This document shows positions 1 through 7,739 of a DNA stretch of 14,512 nucleotides, piece by piece; the stretch's first letter is position 1; every line of letters starts with the position of its first letter. The translations under genes were made by a program, and so were the position numbers. The notes under the pieces are model-generated. The model was not told the DNA's origin and made no database searches. It was given only the letters and a program-made list of their open reading frames with translations. This DNA comes from Patescibacteria group bacterium UBA6257. GTDB lineage: Bacteria; Patescibacteriota; Minisyncoccia; UBA6257. The stretch covers positions 494-15,005 of the forward strand of contig DJVL01000026.1 of NCBI GenBank assembly GCA_002440845.1, read 5' to 3'.

Positions 1-62
1 CTTGATTTTTGACGCATTAAACTAATAAAAGCTGATTCAATTTTAGCAAATATTTTATTCAT
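1..62 (-). CDS. 5' end of an unidentified gene, fourth in the MacAB-like operon (partial)
   Basis: An ATG at 62 on the minus strand opens a frame that stays open to the window edge and gives 20 residues, starting MNKIFAKIESAF. The start overlaps the permease stop codon by 8 nt (ATGAATAA), an arrangement typical of translational coupling, so it probably belongs to the same operon. The visible residues look like an amphipathic helix. Nothing more can be said about function because the gene runs out of the window. Confidence 0.5.
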   Translation of the reverse strand, partial: MNKIFAKIESAFISLMRQKS

Positions 63-1293
63 ATCTTAAAGCTTCTATTGGATTTAAAAGACTGGCTCTC
101 TTAGCTGGAGTGATTCCAAAAACTAAACCGATTCCAATTGAAACAAAAAATCCTAATATTATTGATACTGGAGAAATAATTAAGTCCCATTTATAATCCA
201 AAGCATTAACAATTATCGATATTAAAATTAATAAAAGCGAACCGATAATTATTCCGATAATTCCACTAATAAAAGTGATAGTCATTGCTTCAATTAAAAA
301 CTGCTTAATAATGTCTGTATTCTTTGCTCCAATAGCTTTTCTTAAACCAATTTCTTTGGTTCTTTCTTGGACTGTGGCCAACATAATATTCATGATTCCA
401 AAACCACCAACAACTAAAGAAATAGCGGCAACAGCAGCTAAGAAAAATCTTAAAGCATCGGTAATACTAGAAATACTCTCTAAAGCTTGAGCAGTAGAAC
501 TAATAGTAAAATCATCTTCATTTTTATCGGTTATATTATGTCTATTACGTAAAACGTTTTCAGCTACTTCTATCGCTCCATCTATATTTTCCGCCTTATC
601 AATTTTCATTCTCATGAAACTAACATGATTAATTCCTAAAAGAATATTTTGAGCAGTAGAAATCGGGACAAACATATTACTATCTTCATTTTGAATTAAA
701 CTACCTCCTTTCTCTTTTAAAATACCGATTACTATAAAGTTGGTTTTTTTAATTTTAATTTTTTGTCCAAGAGGATTTTGTTCACCAAATAAATGTTTGG
801 CAATCTGACTACCTAAAACTACTACCTTAGCATTTCCTATTTCTTCTTCTTTGGTAAAAAATCTTCCCTCAGTTATTGAAGAATTTTGAACATCAAGATA
901 ACTAGCAGTGGTTCCGTAAAAAGTAGAACTAACTTTATTATTATCCATTGTAATTATATCGCTTCCCGAAACATACATTGCCAATGATTCTATATGTGGA
1001 TTATTTTCTTTTAATATCGCTTCTCCGTCTTCATATTTTAATGAAGTAATAACAATACCAAAAGCAGAAGATGGAGGACCATTTTCTTCAGAGTGTCCTG
1101 GCAATATTCCAACTAAATTAGATCCGATACTTTTAACTTCATTTAAAATCAAGCCTTGAACGCTTTCACCAACTGATAAAACAATCATTACCGCCGTAAT
1201 ACCTATAATAATTCCTAACATCGTCAAAAAAGAACGCACTTTATTGCGGACTATCATCTGCCAAGAATTTTTGATAGATTCAAAAATATTCAT
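55..1293 (-). CDS. MacB-like ABC transporter permease (FtsX domain)
   Basis: Membrane subunit of a MacB/YknZ-type ABC exporter. From the ATG at 1293 the protein is 412 aa. A first membrane helix at about residues 19-40 is followed by a large extracytoplasmic domain of the MacB_PCD type (about 41-275). Three further helices lie at about 282-307, 337-364 and 374-395. The conserved cytoplasmic segment ERTKEIGLRKAIGAK (about 310-324) and the end PAKRASLLNPIEALRYE are FtsX/MacB-family signatures. The open frame continues 24 codons upstream to 1365, but that part overlaps the ATPase gene and is not family-like. Starting at 1293 leaves 1 nt after the ATPase stop (TAA-T-ATG), which suggests coupling. 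With the ATPase and adaptor it should form an exporter driven by ATP hydrolysis on the cytoplasmic side; the substrate is unknown. Confidence 0.93.
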   Translation of the reverse strand: MNIFESIKNSWQMIVRNKVRSFLTMLGIIIGITAVMIVLSVGESVQGLILNEVKSIGSNLVGILPGHSEENGPPSSAFGIVITSLKYEDGEAILKENNPHIESLAMYVSGSDIITMDNNKVSSTFYGTTASYLDVQNSSITEGRFFTKEEEIGNAKVVVLGSQIAKHLFGEQNPLGQKIKIKKTNFIVIGILKEKGGSLIQNEDSNMFVPISTAQNILLGINHVSFMRMKIDKAENIDGAIEVAENVLRNRHNITDKNEDDFTISSTAQALESISSITDALRFFLAAVAAISLVVGGFGIMNIMLATVQERTKEIGLRKAIGAKNTDIIKQFLIEAMTITFISGIIGIIIGSLLLILISIIVNALDYKWDLIISPVSIILGFFVSIGIGLVFGITPAKRASLLNPIEALRYE

Positions 1294-1294
1294 A

Positions 1295-2017
1295 TTATTT
1301 GTTAAGCATTTCTCCGCAAGCTCTCTGTCTTTGAGTAACCTTACAATCCTCAAGAATAACTCCATCCTTTATACGAATGATTCTTTCAGCATGCTCAGCA
1401 GTTGATTTTTCGTGAGTAACTAAAATAATAGTATTTCCTTGATCGTTTAAATCTTGAAGAATTTTCATTACCTGAGCTCCTGATTTAGAATCAAGATTTC
1501 CTGTTGGTTCATCGGCGAAAATAACATCCGGTTCATTAACTAAAGCTCGAGCAATAGCAACCCTTTGTTTTTCCCCTCCAGAAAGTTGGGACCGGTCATG
1601 TTTTAAGCGATGAGAAAGTTCTACTTTATCAATAGCTTTTTTAGCCTTCTCTTCCCATTCTGTTTCTTTGGTATCAGAATAATAAAGAGGTAATTTAACA
1701 TTATCTAAAACATTGGTCCGAGGAAGAAGATTAAAAGTTTGAAAAATAAAACCCATCTCCTTATTTCTAATCATGGCTAATTCATCATCTGTGTATTCGT
1801 CCATGGATTTTCCTTTAAAATAATAATTTCCTTTAGTGGGTCGGTCTAAAAATCCTAAAATATGAAGCAGGGTTGATTTTCCTGAACCAGAAGGTCCCAT
1901 AATAGCCACAAATTCTCCTTGGTTAATAACAAAAGAATCGCCCCTTAAAGCAGGGGTGAGAGCCTCTCCTTCTCCATAAATTTTTTCTACATTTTCTATT
2001 TTTATTAAAGGAATCAT
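1295..2017 (-). CDS. ABC transporter ATP-binding protein, MacB/LolD/YknY type
   Basis: Cytoplasmic nucleotide-binding subunit of the exporter, 240 aa, close to the family norm. Visible motifs are Walker [10 protein letters not shown] (41-49), Q-loop Q93 in [10 protein letters not shown], signature LSGGEKQR (145-152), Walker B DVIFADE (164-170) followed by PTGNLD, and switch histidine H202 in VTHE. The PTGNLDS and FNLLPR wording is typical of the LolD/MacB/FtsE branch that partners FtsX-fold permeases. The start at 2017 lies 2 nt after the adaptor stop, and the stop is 1 nt before the permease ATG, so adaptor, ATPase and permease form one tight operon. No Shine-Dalgarno sequence is visible, consistent with most genes here. 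The C-terminal tail (about 225-240) is poorly conserved and not informative. Confidence 0.96.
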   Translation of the reverse strand: MIPLIKIENVEKIYGEGEALTPALRGDSFVINQGEFVAIMGPSGSGKSTLLHILGFLDRPTKGNYYFKGKSMDEYTDDELAMIRNKEMGFIFQTFNLLPRTNVLDNVKLPLYYSDTKETEWEEKAKKAIDKVELSHRLKHDRSQLSGGEKQRVAIARALVNEPDVIFADEPTGNLDSKSGAQVMKILQDLNDQGNTIILVTHEKSTAEHAERIIRIKDGVILEDCKVTQRQRACGEMLNK

Positions 2018-2019
2018 TT

Positions 2020-3741
2020 TTAAGGAATAATCACTTGTTCTCCTTCATTTAATCCACTGATAATTTCTATTTGTCCGGTAATTCCCTTAAGGCCGGTCTC
2101 TACCTCTATTTTTTCTACTTCCCCTAAAGGATTTAAAATCTGGACATATTTTTTTTGTTTTTCTTGAATAACTGCTCGGGAGGGAATGGTTAAAACATTT
2201 TTCTGTTCCGCGGTAATAATATTAATGTCTGCAGTCATACCTGATTTTATACGAGAATCTTGTTCTAAAAAATGAAGCTTGACTTCATAGGTCGCTAAGC
2301 CTTCAATCATCTTTTCCACTGGATTAATACTAACCACTTCTGCTAAAAAAATTTCACTTCGAGAATAAGCATCTAGGGTAATGTTAGCTAGATTATTTAT
2401 TTTAATTTTAGCAATATCTGCTTCTGGGACATTAGCTTTTATTTCAAAGTTATCTTGAGATATAATAGAAACCACTGGAGTGTTCGCTAAAATAATTTCC
2501 CCTACTTTAGCTTTTTGTTCCACAATAATGCCAGAAAAAGGAGCCATTAAAACAGTTTTTTCTATTTGAGTTTGTAAACTTTGTTTTTCTGCTTGAATCT
2601 GTCTTATTTTTGCTTTTTGTGCTTCCACGTTTGCCTGAGCCTGAGTTACAGCCGCTTCTTGAACTTTAATTTGTTCCTCTGTGGCTCCTAATTTTTTCAA
2701 AATCAATTCATCTTCAGCTAAAGTTAATAAACTCTCTGCTTCAATAACTGAATTTTCCGCGGCAACAATATTATTTTGATTAGTCACTTTTTGAGATAAA
2801 ATAGTTTGTTTCTGAGTATTAATATTAGCAAGAGTTGTATTAACATTAGTCCGGGCCGTATTAATTCCTGTTTTATAAGTACTTAAAGTAGCAGAAGAAA
2901 CATCAATCGCTGAATTTAAAGCATCATTAACCCGATTTAAAAAAATCCTTAAATCAATCAAATATTTTTCTCCTTGGTCTAAATATTGGTCAAGAACAAA
3001 CTGGTCATCAAGAGGAAAAGAATCTACCAAAGATTTAAATTCTTTTAAATCTTTTCCCACTTCTACTCTTTTGGTTCGGCAATCTATTCTCGCCTGAGAA
3101 TCAGAAGTTAAAAAAGATAAATCTGGATTATCACTAGAGGCGCTAGAAAAAATATCTGTTATTTGCCGATTAATAGCGTCGTCAGCATAAAAATAAGCAC
3201 TATTTAAAATATCTTTAACATCTTCATATAAATTATCAATGTCTATTTGAGCCTTTTCTTTAACATTTAATAAATTGGTTTGAGCATTAATTAAAGTTTT
3301 TTCCGCATTAGCCACTTTTGTTTCGGCTAATTTGATTTCTTCTGAACGGGCGCCTCTTTTTAATTCGCTTAAGCTAGCTTCAGCACTTTCTAAAGCGGCT
3401 TGATATTGGGCTAAGCTACTTTGGGCACTTTCTAAAGAAGCCTGAGTCTGATTTATTTGCGATTTTAATTCTTGGTCATTTAAAAAAATCATTTCTTCTC
3501 CTGTGACCACTTCATCACTAATTGAAACCATAATTTTTTCTACTCGACCGCCCTTTTCAAAAGACAAATCAACCCTTTGGGCCGGCTCTACTCGACCAAC
3601 AACATCAACTTCTTCTTTAATGTCGTTTCTTTGAACTAAAGAAAAATTAAAAGGTTCTTCTTTTTCTCCTTTAAAAAGAAAAGACAAAGACAAAACCATC
3701 AAAACAATTAAAATAATAATGTATTTCTTTTTAATTTTCAT
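2020..3741 (-). CDS. Membrane-fusion/adaptor protein (HlyD/MacA/YknX family)
   Basis: Adaptor of the ABC exporter, 573 aa from the ATG at 3741. One N-terminal membrane anchor (about 6-23, preceded by Lys-rich MKIKKK) is followed by the first half of a lipoyl/barrel-sandwich domain (about 47-90). A very long coiled-coil region comes next (about 90-395), then the second lipoyl half (APFSGIIVEQKAKVGEII, about 400-418), a beta-barrel (about 425-505) and a C-terminal membrane-proximal domain. The hairpin is longer than in classical MacA. Two related segments, GARSEEIKLAETKV and GATEEQIKVQEAAV, mark its two sides. The frame stays open to 3876, but that extension is an antisense reading of tRNA-Gly (GAGEGSRTPV, a known artefact) and should not be annotated. 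In a monoderm-like cell it would act like YknX rather than reach an outer-membrane channel; that is inference. Confidence 0.92.
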   Translation of the reverse strand: MKIKKKYIIILIVLMVLSLSFLFKGEKEEPFNFSLVQRNDIKEEVDVVGRVEPAQRVDLSFEKGGRVEKIMVSISDEVVTGEEMIFLNDQELKSQINQTQASLESAQSSLAQYQAALESAEASLSELKRGARSEEIKLAETKVANAEKTLINAQTNLLNVKEKAQIDIDNLYEDVKDILNSAYFYADDAINRQITDIFSSASSDNPDLSFLTSDSQARIDCRTKRVEVGKDLKEFKSLVDSFPLDDQFVLDQYLDQGEKYLIDLRIFLNRVNDALNSAIDVSSATLSTYKTGINTARTNVNTTLANINTQKQTILSQKVTNQNNIVAAENSVIEAESLLTLAEDELILKKLGATEEQIKVQEAAVTQAQANVEAQKAKIRQIQAEKQSLQTQIEKTVLMAPFSGIIVEQKAKVGEIILANTPVVSIISQDNFEIKANVPEADIAKIKINNLANITLDAYSRSEIFLAEVVSINPVEKMIEGLATYEVKLHFLEQDSRIKSGMTADINIITAEQKNVLTIPSRAVIQEKQKKYVQILNPLGEVEKIEVETGLKGITGQIEIISGLNEGEQVIIP

Positions 3742-3748
3742 AAATATC

Positions 3749-3776
3749 TTTACAAATTTAAAATTTTCCTTATAAT
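3749..3776 (+). promoter_or_regulatory. Promoter of tRNA-Gly
   Basis: TTTACA at 3749-3754 and a perfect TATAAT at 3771-3776 are separated by 16 nt. The expected start near 3783 lies about 6 nt before the tRNA-Gly 5' end at 3789. Spacing and position make this a convincing bacterial sigma-70-type promoter. It overlaps the leader of the divergently oriented adaptor gene. Confidence 0.7.
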
Positions 3777-3788
3777 AATTATTAGTCA

Positions 3789-3862
3789 GCGGGTGTCGTA
3801 TAACGGTATTACCACAGCTTTCCAAGCTGTTGACAGGGGTTCGACTCCCCTCACCCGCTCCA
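3789..3862 (+). tRNA. tRNA-Gly (anticodon TCC)
   Basis: A full cloverleaf is visible. The acceptor GCGGGTG (3789-3795) pairs with CACCCGC (3852-3858). The anticodon stem ACAGC/GCTGT encloses the loop TTTCCAA with anticodon TCC, which reads glycine GGA codons. The T arm is AGGGG-TTCGACT-CCCCT. The discriminator T is followed by an encoded CCA. The gene is 74 nt long, has its own promoter and is followed directly by a hairpin terminator. Confidence 0.96.
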
Positions 3863-3888
3863 AAAAATAGATTCAAATCTATTTTTTT
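3862..3888. terminator. Bidirectional intrinsic terminator between tRNA-Gly and the antiporter gene
   Basis: A 12-bp stem, AAAAAATAGATT with AATCTATTTTTT, closes on a tiny CA centre, so the real loop is a few bases larger. A run of T follows on the plus strand and, by symmetry, on the minus strand. It lies between convergent transcripts, tRNA-Gly reading right and the antiporter reading left. Confidence 0.8.
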
Positions 3889-3889
3889 A

Positions 3890-4891
3890 TTAAATTAAAC
3901 TAAAAAGTTTAAGAACGAAAAAAACGTAAAGAAATAAATACATAATTCCTTCCCAAATATGAATTTTCTGAGAAATAATAGAAATAATAAAAAGAAGAGT
4001 AACTAATCCTAAGGCCGGCAAACCAAGCCTAAACGTTTGTTGGTCTAAAAACAAAGTACTAAAAAGACCAGGAAAACCAATTACCACTAAAATATTAAAG
4101 ACATTAGAACCAAAAATATTTCCTAAAGCTACTTCTGGTTTTCCTTTTAAGGCTGCTTTTCCGGAAACAACTAATTCTGGAAGAGAGGTCCCTAAAGCCA
4201 CGGCAGTTAAAGAAATCACTCCCGCCGTAATATTGAAAAGAAGAGAAAGTTGAACAATCGAATCAATTAAATATTGAGCCCCAAAAAAAAGACATATTCC
4301 TCCGACTACTAATAAAACAATGTCTTTAAGACCAATATCTTTCTCTTGAAAAATCTTTCTTAAGGGGAGAAAAGAGAAAAAATGCTTTCTTCTTTCCAAT
4401 CGACTGGGTAAAAATTTTTTATCTTGAATCTCTTTTTTTTCTTCTCGATGGATAATAGTATAAGCTAAATAAACTAAATAAAGAAAAACTAAAAACAAGG
4501 ATTCAATAAAAACAACTTTTTTATCCGCTAAAACTCCTAAAACCAGAACCGTGGAAATAGCTAATAAAGGAGCATCTAAATCAATTAAGCTTTTAGAGGC
4601 TACCAATTTTTTAGCTAGAATAGAGGAAACTCCTACCACTAAAAGAATATTAGCAATATTAGAACCAATCGCATTAGCTGCAACTATTTCTGTAACTCCT
4701 TTAGAAACAGCAATTAAAGCTGAAATTAATTCAGGCAAAGATGTTCCTAAGGCCACAATAGTAACCCCAATAATAAAGGGGGAAAGGCCAATGCTTAAAC
4801 CAATTTTTTCCGCACTGGCTAAAAACCAATCCGCTCCTTTGATTAAAACAATTAAAGAAGCAATAAAAATAATAATCCAAAAGAATAACAT
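3890..4891 (-). CDS. Na+/Ca2+ antiporter, CaCA family (YrbG-like)
   Basis: Integral membrane cation exchanger of 333 aa, a usual length for prokaryotic NCX/YrbG proteins. Two inverted alpha repeats are clear. Alpha-1 has GTSLPE (49-54) and GSN (76-78). Alpha-2 has GTSLPE (234-239) and GSN (261-263). The glutamates in the two GTSLPE motifs and the paired GSN motifs form the ion-binding site in this family. About ten hydrophobic segments are seen, with a charged cytoplasmic loop at about 148-190 (HREEKKEIQDKK), as expected between the two halves. The ATG at 4891 has no Shine-Dalgarno sequence, but a promoter lies upstream. It is probably a single-gene unit that extrudes Ca2+ using a Na+ gradient; ion selectivity cannot be proved from sequence. 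Confidence 0.95.
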   Translation of the reverse strand: MLFFWIIIFIASLIVLIKGADWFLASAEKIGLSIGLSPFIIGVTIVALGTSLPELISALIAVSKGVTEIVAANAIGSNIANILLVVGVSSILAKKLVASKSLIDLDAPLLAISTVLVLGVLADKKVVFIESLFLVFLYLVYLAYTIIHREEKKEIQDKKFLPSRLERRKHFFSFLPLRKIFQEKDIGLKDIVLLVVGGICLFFGAQYLIDSIVQLSLLFNITAGVISLTAVALGTSLPELVVSGKAALKGKPEVALGNIFGSNVFNILVVIGFPGLFSTLFLDQQTFRLGLPALGLVTLLFIISIISQKIHIWEGIMYLFLYVFFVLKLFSLI

Positions 4892-4914
4892 ATTTTTAAA
4901 GTTAAACTTATTCT

Positions 4915-4943
4915 ATTATAGCATTTTTTAATATTTTTTTAAA
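4915..4943 (-). promoter_or_regulatory. Probable promoter of the antiporter gene
   Basis: On the minus strand a perfect TATAAT (4920-4915) lies 17 nt from a weak -35 TTTAAA (4943-4938). The -10 is about 24 nt upstream of the ATG at 4891, which leaves a short leader. Confidence 0.5.
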
Positions 4944-4950
4944 GAGATTC

Positions 4951-4979
4951 TTGCCAAAACATAATATATTTGCTAAAAT
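4951..4979 (+). promoter_or_regulatory. Promoter of tRNA-Phe
   Basis: TTGCCA (4951-4956), a 17-nt spacer and TAAAAT (4974-4979) lie about 26 nt upstream of the tRNA-Phe 5' end. The spacing is optimal, so confidence is fair. Confidence 0.6.
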
Positions 4980-5005
4980 TTTCTTAAGATTATTTTTTTG
5001 TTTAG

Positions 5006-5077
5006 GCCGAAGTAGCTCAGTGGTAGAGCAAATGGCTGAAAACCATTGTGTCGGCAGTTCGATTCTGCCCTTCGGCA
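5006..5077 (+). tRNA. tRNA-Phe (anticodon GAA)
   Basis: The acceptor GCCGAAG pairs with CTTCGGC. The D arm is GCTCAGTGGTAGAGC. The anticodon stem AATGG/CCATT encloses CTGAAAA with anticodon GAA. The T arm is GGCAG-TTCGATT-CTGCC. The discriminator is A. The CCA end is not encoded, unlike tRNA-Gly and tRNA-Ala in this window, so a CCA-adding enzyme is needed. Confidence 0.96.
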
Positions 5078-5117
5078 TTTTAATTTTCCTCCTTCACAGA
5101 CCCCAACTTTAAAAGCG

Positions 5118-5144
5118 AAATACACAGGTTGAACCTGTGTATTT
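5118..5144 (+). terminator. Intrinsic terminator after tRNA-Phe
   Basis: A perfect 13-bp inverted repeat (AAATACACAGGTT and AACCTGTGTATTT) has a single central G and is followed by TTGTGT. It lies 40 nt after tRNA-Phe and before the oppositely oriented tRNA-Val. The stem is strong but the T tract is short. Confidence 0.6.
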
Positions 5145-5167
5145 TTGTGTATATTCGATTATGGAAA

Positions 5168-5240
5168 TGGACGGCATAGGACTTGAACCTATAACCCCCG
5201 CGATGTAAACGCGATGCTCTGCCAATTGAGCTAGCCGTCC
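5168..5240 (-). tRNA. tRNA-Val (anticodon TAC)
   Basis: Read on the minus strand, the acceptor GGACGGC pairs with GCCGTCC. The D arm is GCTCAATTGGCAGAGC. The anticodon loop TTTACAT carries TAC, which reads valine GTA. The T loop is TTCAAGT. The discriminator is A and no CCA is encoded. It is convergent with tRNA-Phe. Confidence 0.95.
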
Positions 5241-5272
5241 TCTAATAATTATTAATCTAGTAAACTATATAT

Positions 5273-5307
5273 AAAACCAGGCGAGCTACCACTGCGCCAA
5301 GTGCCCC
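5273..5307 (-). pseudogene. Truncated tRNA (5' half only)
   Basis: On the minus strand the sequence begins with an acceptor-like GGGGCAC. A D-arm-like block follows (GGCGCAGTGGTAGCTCGCC), then CTGGTTTT, which looks like the start of an anticodon arm. After that it turns into AT-rich sequence and tRNA-Val starts about 30 nt later. No anticodon, T arm or 3' acceptor strand can be found, so this is a tRNA fragment and not a functional gene. Its first 11 bases recur in each unit of the adjacent 81-bp tandem repeat. Confidence 0.6.
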
Positions 5308-5472
5308 TTCTCTTGGTTAAGGTATTAAAAATTAAAACTATAAAGATTATCAATAAATACTTGGTCCAAGCGAGGGGCCAAGTGCCCCTTCTCTTGGTTA
5401 AGGTATTAAAAATTAAAACTATAAAGATTATCAATAAATACTTGGTCCAAGCGAGGGGCCAAGTGCCCCTTT
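5297..5472. repeat. Tandem repeat, period 81 bp, two full copies plus a partial third
   Basis: Units start at 5297, 5378 and 5459 (CCAAGTGCCCC each time) and the two complete copies look identical. Each unit contains small palindromes: CTTGG-T-CCAAG, and a hairpin AGGGGC-CAAGT-GCCCCT at the unit junction. Because 81 is divisible by three, an open frame runs through it (5252-5434), but that is not a gene. The repeat fills the gap between trpS and tRNA-Val. Identical copies suggest recent duplication, and the copy number is likely to vary. Confidence 0.9.
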
Positions 5473-6490
5473 AAATTTTAAAAATTTTTTTTACTTCGCC
5501 TAAAGTTTCTCGCGCATTTTCTTGAGCTATTTTAGCTCCCTGTTTAAGAACTTCATTAATAAAAGATTGGTCTTTTATTATTTTATCCCTTTTTACTTGA
5601 AATCCTTTTAAAAAATTCTGAACAATGTCAGTAAAAACTTTTTTAAATTCTCCCATAACAGCTTGCCCGGCTTGATGCTGACTAATAATCTTTTTAATTT
5701 TTTGTTCTTCAGCCTTGTTTTGGGCTAAACCCTGAGCAATTAAAACATAACTTTTTATTCTTTCATTCATTTTTCCCGCAAAACCAGTTTCTGCGGTTTT
5801 AATTTTTTTTGCCACTACCTCAGGAGAATCAGTTAAAAAAAGTGCGCCTTGAGGATTTGTTTTACTCATTTTTCCTTCTCCTTTAAGAGAAAGTAAGCGT
5901 AAAGATTTCACTTGTAAAACTTCTGGCAAAGGAAAAGTTTCTCCGTATCTTTTATTAAATCTCTTGGCTAATAAGCGGGTTACTTCTAAATGAGCCACCT
6001 GGTCTTCTCCTACTGGCACTTTTCTTGACCGATTAATTAAAATATCTGCCGCCATTAAAACAGGATAAAGACAAAGAAAAGTATTAGCTGTTTCAGGACG
6101 CTCTTTCGCTTTAAGTTTATCTTTAAGCGTCGGCACCCTTAAAAGTTCGGCTATAGAAATATGACGAGTAAAAAGACTGGTTAATAACCCTAGTTCTTCT
6201 CCAATTACTGATTGAACATAAATTTTTGTTTTTTGGGGGTCAACACCCAAGGCTAAATAATCAGCCACTAAACCATTGATATAACCTTTGATTGTTTTGG
6301 GTTCACTGTCTGTCATCGCGTGTAAGTCGGCAATAAAAACTACTGGGGATAAACCTTGTTCTTGCATTTGAATTATCGGAGCTACTGCGCCTAAATAATT
6401 AGCCACGTGTAAATTACCGGTCGGACGAATACCAGTTAAAACTTCAACCTTATAACCTAAAGAGGATTTTTTCTTAAAATTAACAGACAT
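5471..6490 (-). CDS. trpS: Tryptophanyl-tRNA synthetase
   Basis: Class I aminoacyl-tRNA synthetase that charges tRNA-Trp with tryptophan using ATP in the cytoplasm. The 339 aa length is typical of bacterial TrpS. Visible motifs are the N-terminal LTGIRPTGNLHVANYLGA with the HIGH-type signature GNLHVANY (25-32), PVGEDQVAHLEVTR (159-172), which is diagnostic of TrpS, and the KMSKS-type loop KMSKT at 207-211. The ATG at 6490 adds about 15 residues before the first conserved strand, a normal extension. The gene follows the flavoprotein gene by 22 nt and is probably co-transcribed with it. The stop lies at the edge of the 81-bp tandem repeat. Confidence 0.97.
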   Translation of the reverse strand: MSVNFKKKSSLGYKVEVLTGIRPTGNLHVANYLGAVAPIIQMQEQGLSPVVFIADLHAMTDSEPKTIKGYINGLVADYLALGVDPQKTKIYVQSVIGEELGLLTSLFTRHISIAELLRVPTLKDKLKAKERPETANTFLCLYPVLMAADILINRSRKVPVGEDQVAHLEVTRLLAKRFNKRYGETFPLPEVLQVKSLRLLSLKGEGKMSKTNPQGALFLTDSPEVVAKKIKTAETGFAGKMNERIKSYVLIAQGLAQNKAEEQKIKKIISQHQAGQAVMGEFKKVFTDIVQNFLKGFQVKRDKIIKDQSFINEVLKQGAKIAQENARETLGEVKKIFKI

Positions 6491-6512
6491 AAAGATAAAT
6501 ATTAATCTTCTT

Positions 6513-7571
6513 TTAACTATAATATAAAATAAAAAATATAGCCAGAGAAAAAATAAATTTAATTGCCCTTTTCTTAAAATAAGGAACTTTTATCAAAAAT
6601 ATTCCTAAACAAAAAATAATTGATTTAGCCCGACCTGATTTAATTAAAAAAGACATTAATTGTTGATGTCTTTGTTTTTTCTTAATTAAGCTCTTTATTT
6701 TTTTTGACTTATAATTAGGGGAAAGAATAATTTTAGCCACTTCGGCTCCAGAAACTAGAGCCGAATAAATCCCTTCTCCGGTTAAAGGAGAAACTAATCC
6801 TGCCGCATCACCAATTAAAAATATATTTTTAAATTGGTGTCCTTGGTAATCACTATTAAGAACAAAGGCTTCATATTTTGCCGAGGAAACATCTATTTTA
6901 TTCTTTTTCAACCAGATTTTAAAATTATTAACCATTTTTGCCACAGGAAAAAACACAGGATTCCCACCACAACCAATAGAAACATAATTTTTATGAGGGA
7001 AAATCCAAGCATACCAAGCAGAGAATAATTGAGGCTCAAAAAAAACCTCTAATTCTTTAAATTTTGAAGAAGGGAGAAGATATTGAATTGCTAAACCTGT
7101 TTGACGAGAAGTTAATCCTAAATATTTTCTAACTAAAAAAACAGACCCATCTGCACCTACTAAAAATTTATAGCCTATTTTTTTGCCTTCAACTATAATA
7201 AAATTTTTTTCTATTTTTGAAACTGGCGCTTTTGTTTGAACTTTAATATTAGAAAAATTTTTTAATTGGCTAAATTGCCATTGTCCTAAATTTCTACGGT
7301 CAACCGTATAAATAAAATCTTTTTGGTCGCGCAAAAAAGAAGAAATCTTTTTAAAGTGTAATTTTATTTTTTGGTCTTTAAAATCAACTAAATCAAGGGG
7401 TAATTCTAAATATTCAAGGTCTTTTCTGGTTAATCCGCCCGCACAAACTTTTGGTCCAATTTCTGAATTTTTTTCCAGAACAAGAATTTTAAGATTGCTC
7501 GGACCTAAAACTTCTGCACATTTTAAACCAGCTGGGCCCGCGCCAATAATAACTACGTCAAAAAAATCCAT
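6513..7571 (-). CDS. FAD-dependent oxidoreductase, geranylgeranyl reductase family
   Basis: 352-aa flavoprotein. The N-terminal Rossmann motif GAGPAG (10-15) with E33 binds the FAD ADP moiety. KVCAGGL (41-47) is a family hallmark, GADGS (139-143) follows, and GDAAGLVSPLTGEGI (254-268) is the C-terminal FAD-binding motif that defines the geranylgeranyl reductase / p-hydroxybenzoate hydroxylase fold. The C-terminus (about 315-350) is hydrophobic and basic, suggesting membrane association. Family members reduce double bonds of isoprenoid chains, but short bacterial members like this one have no proven substrate. Because the GGR family is broad, I would annotate family only. It is first of a two-gene unit with trpS. 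Confidence 0.88.
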   Translation of the reverse strand: MDFFDVVIIGAGPAGLKCAEVLGPSNLKILVLEKNSEIGPKVCAGGLTRKDLEYLELPLDLVDFKDQKIKLHFKKISSFLRDQKDFIYTVDRRNLGQWQFSQLKNFSNIKVQTKAPVSKIEKNFIIVEGKKIGYKFLVGADGSVFLVRKYLGLTSRQTGLAIQYLLPSSKFKELEVFFEPQLFSAWYAWIFPHKNYVSIGCGGNPVFFPVAKMVNNFKIWLKKNKIDVSSAKYEAFVLNSDYQGHQFKNIFLIGDAAGLVSPLTGEGIYSALVSGAEVAKIILSPNYKSKKIKSLIKKKQRHQQLMSFLIKSGRAKSIIFCLGIFLIKVPYFKKRAIKFIFSLAIFFILYYS

Positions 7572-7593
7572 GGTTAATTATTATTATTTATTA

Positions 7594-7623
7594 ATTTTAT
7601 CTTAACTATTTTTACAAAAACAA
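7594..7623 (-). promoter_or_regulatory. Candidate promoter of the flavoprotein-trpS operon
   Basis: On the minus strand TTGTTT (7623-7618) and TAAAAT (7599-7594) are 18 nt apart, about 23 nt upstream of the ATG at 7571. Both boxes deviate slightly from consensus in an AT-rich region, so this is tentative. Confidence 0.4.
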
Positions 7624-7655
7624 ACAAGATTAGATTAATTTTTAATAAATCCAAT

Positions 7656-7683
7656 AAAAAAAGAGTTTTAAACTCTTTTTTTT
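7656..7683. terminator. Palindromic terminator at the outer end of the left inverted repeat
   Basis: A palindrome of A-run, GAGTTT, T, AAACTC, T-run forms a 13-bp stem with T tracts available on both strands. A copy lies at 14416-14442 beside tRNA-Ala. Here it can stop leftward transcription from the cassette array before the flavoprotein promoter. Confidence 0.7.
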
Positions 7684-7739
7684 GGTGGTGTCTGCTGGAC
7701 AAGATTAGAACTCATTTTGAGCAAAATCCAGACATTGAT

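Noticed and set aside
5241..5307. Intron-split tRNA, since CPR tRNA genes can carry introns
   Set aside because: No 3' half lies before tRNA-Val about 30 nt downstream, so truncation is simpler.
5252..5434. 60-aa minus-strand frame with repeated peptide
   Set aside because: It is a by-product of the 81-bp repeat (divisible by three) and the tRNA fragment.
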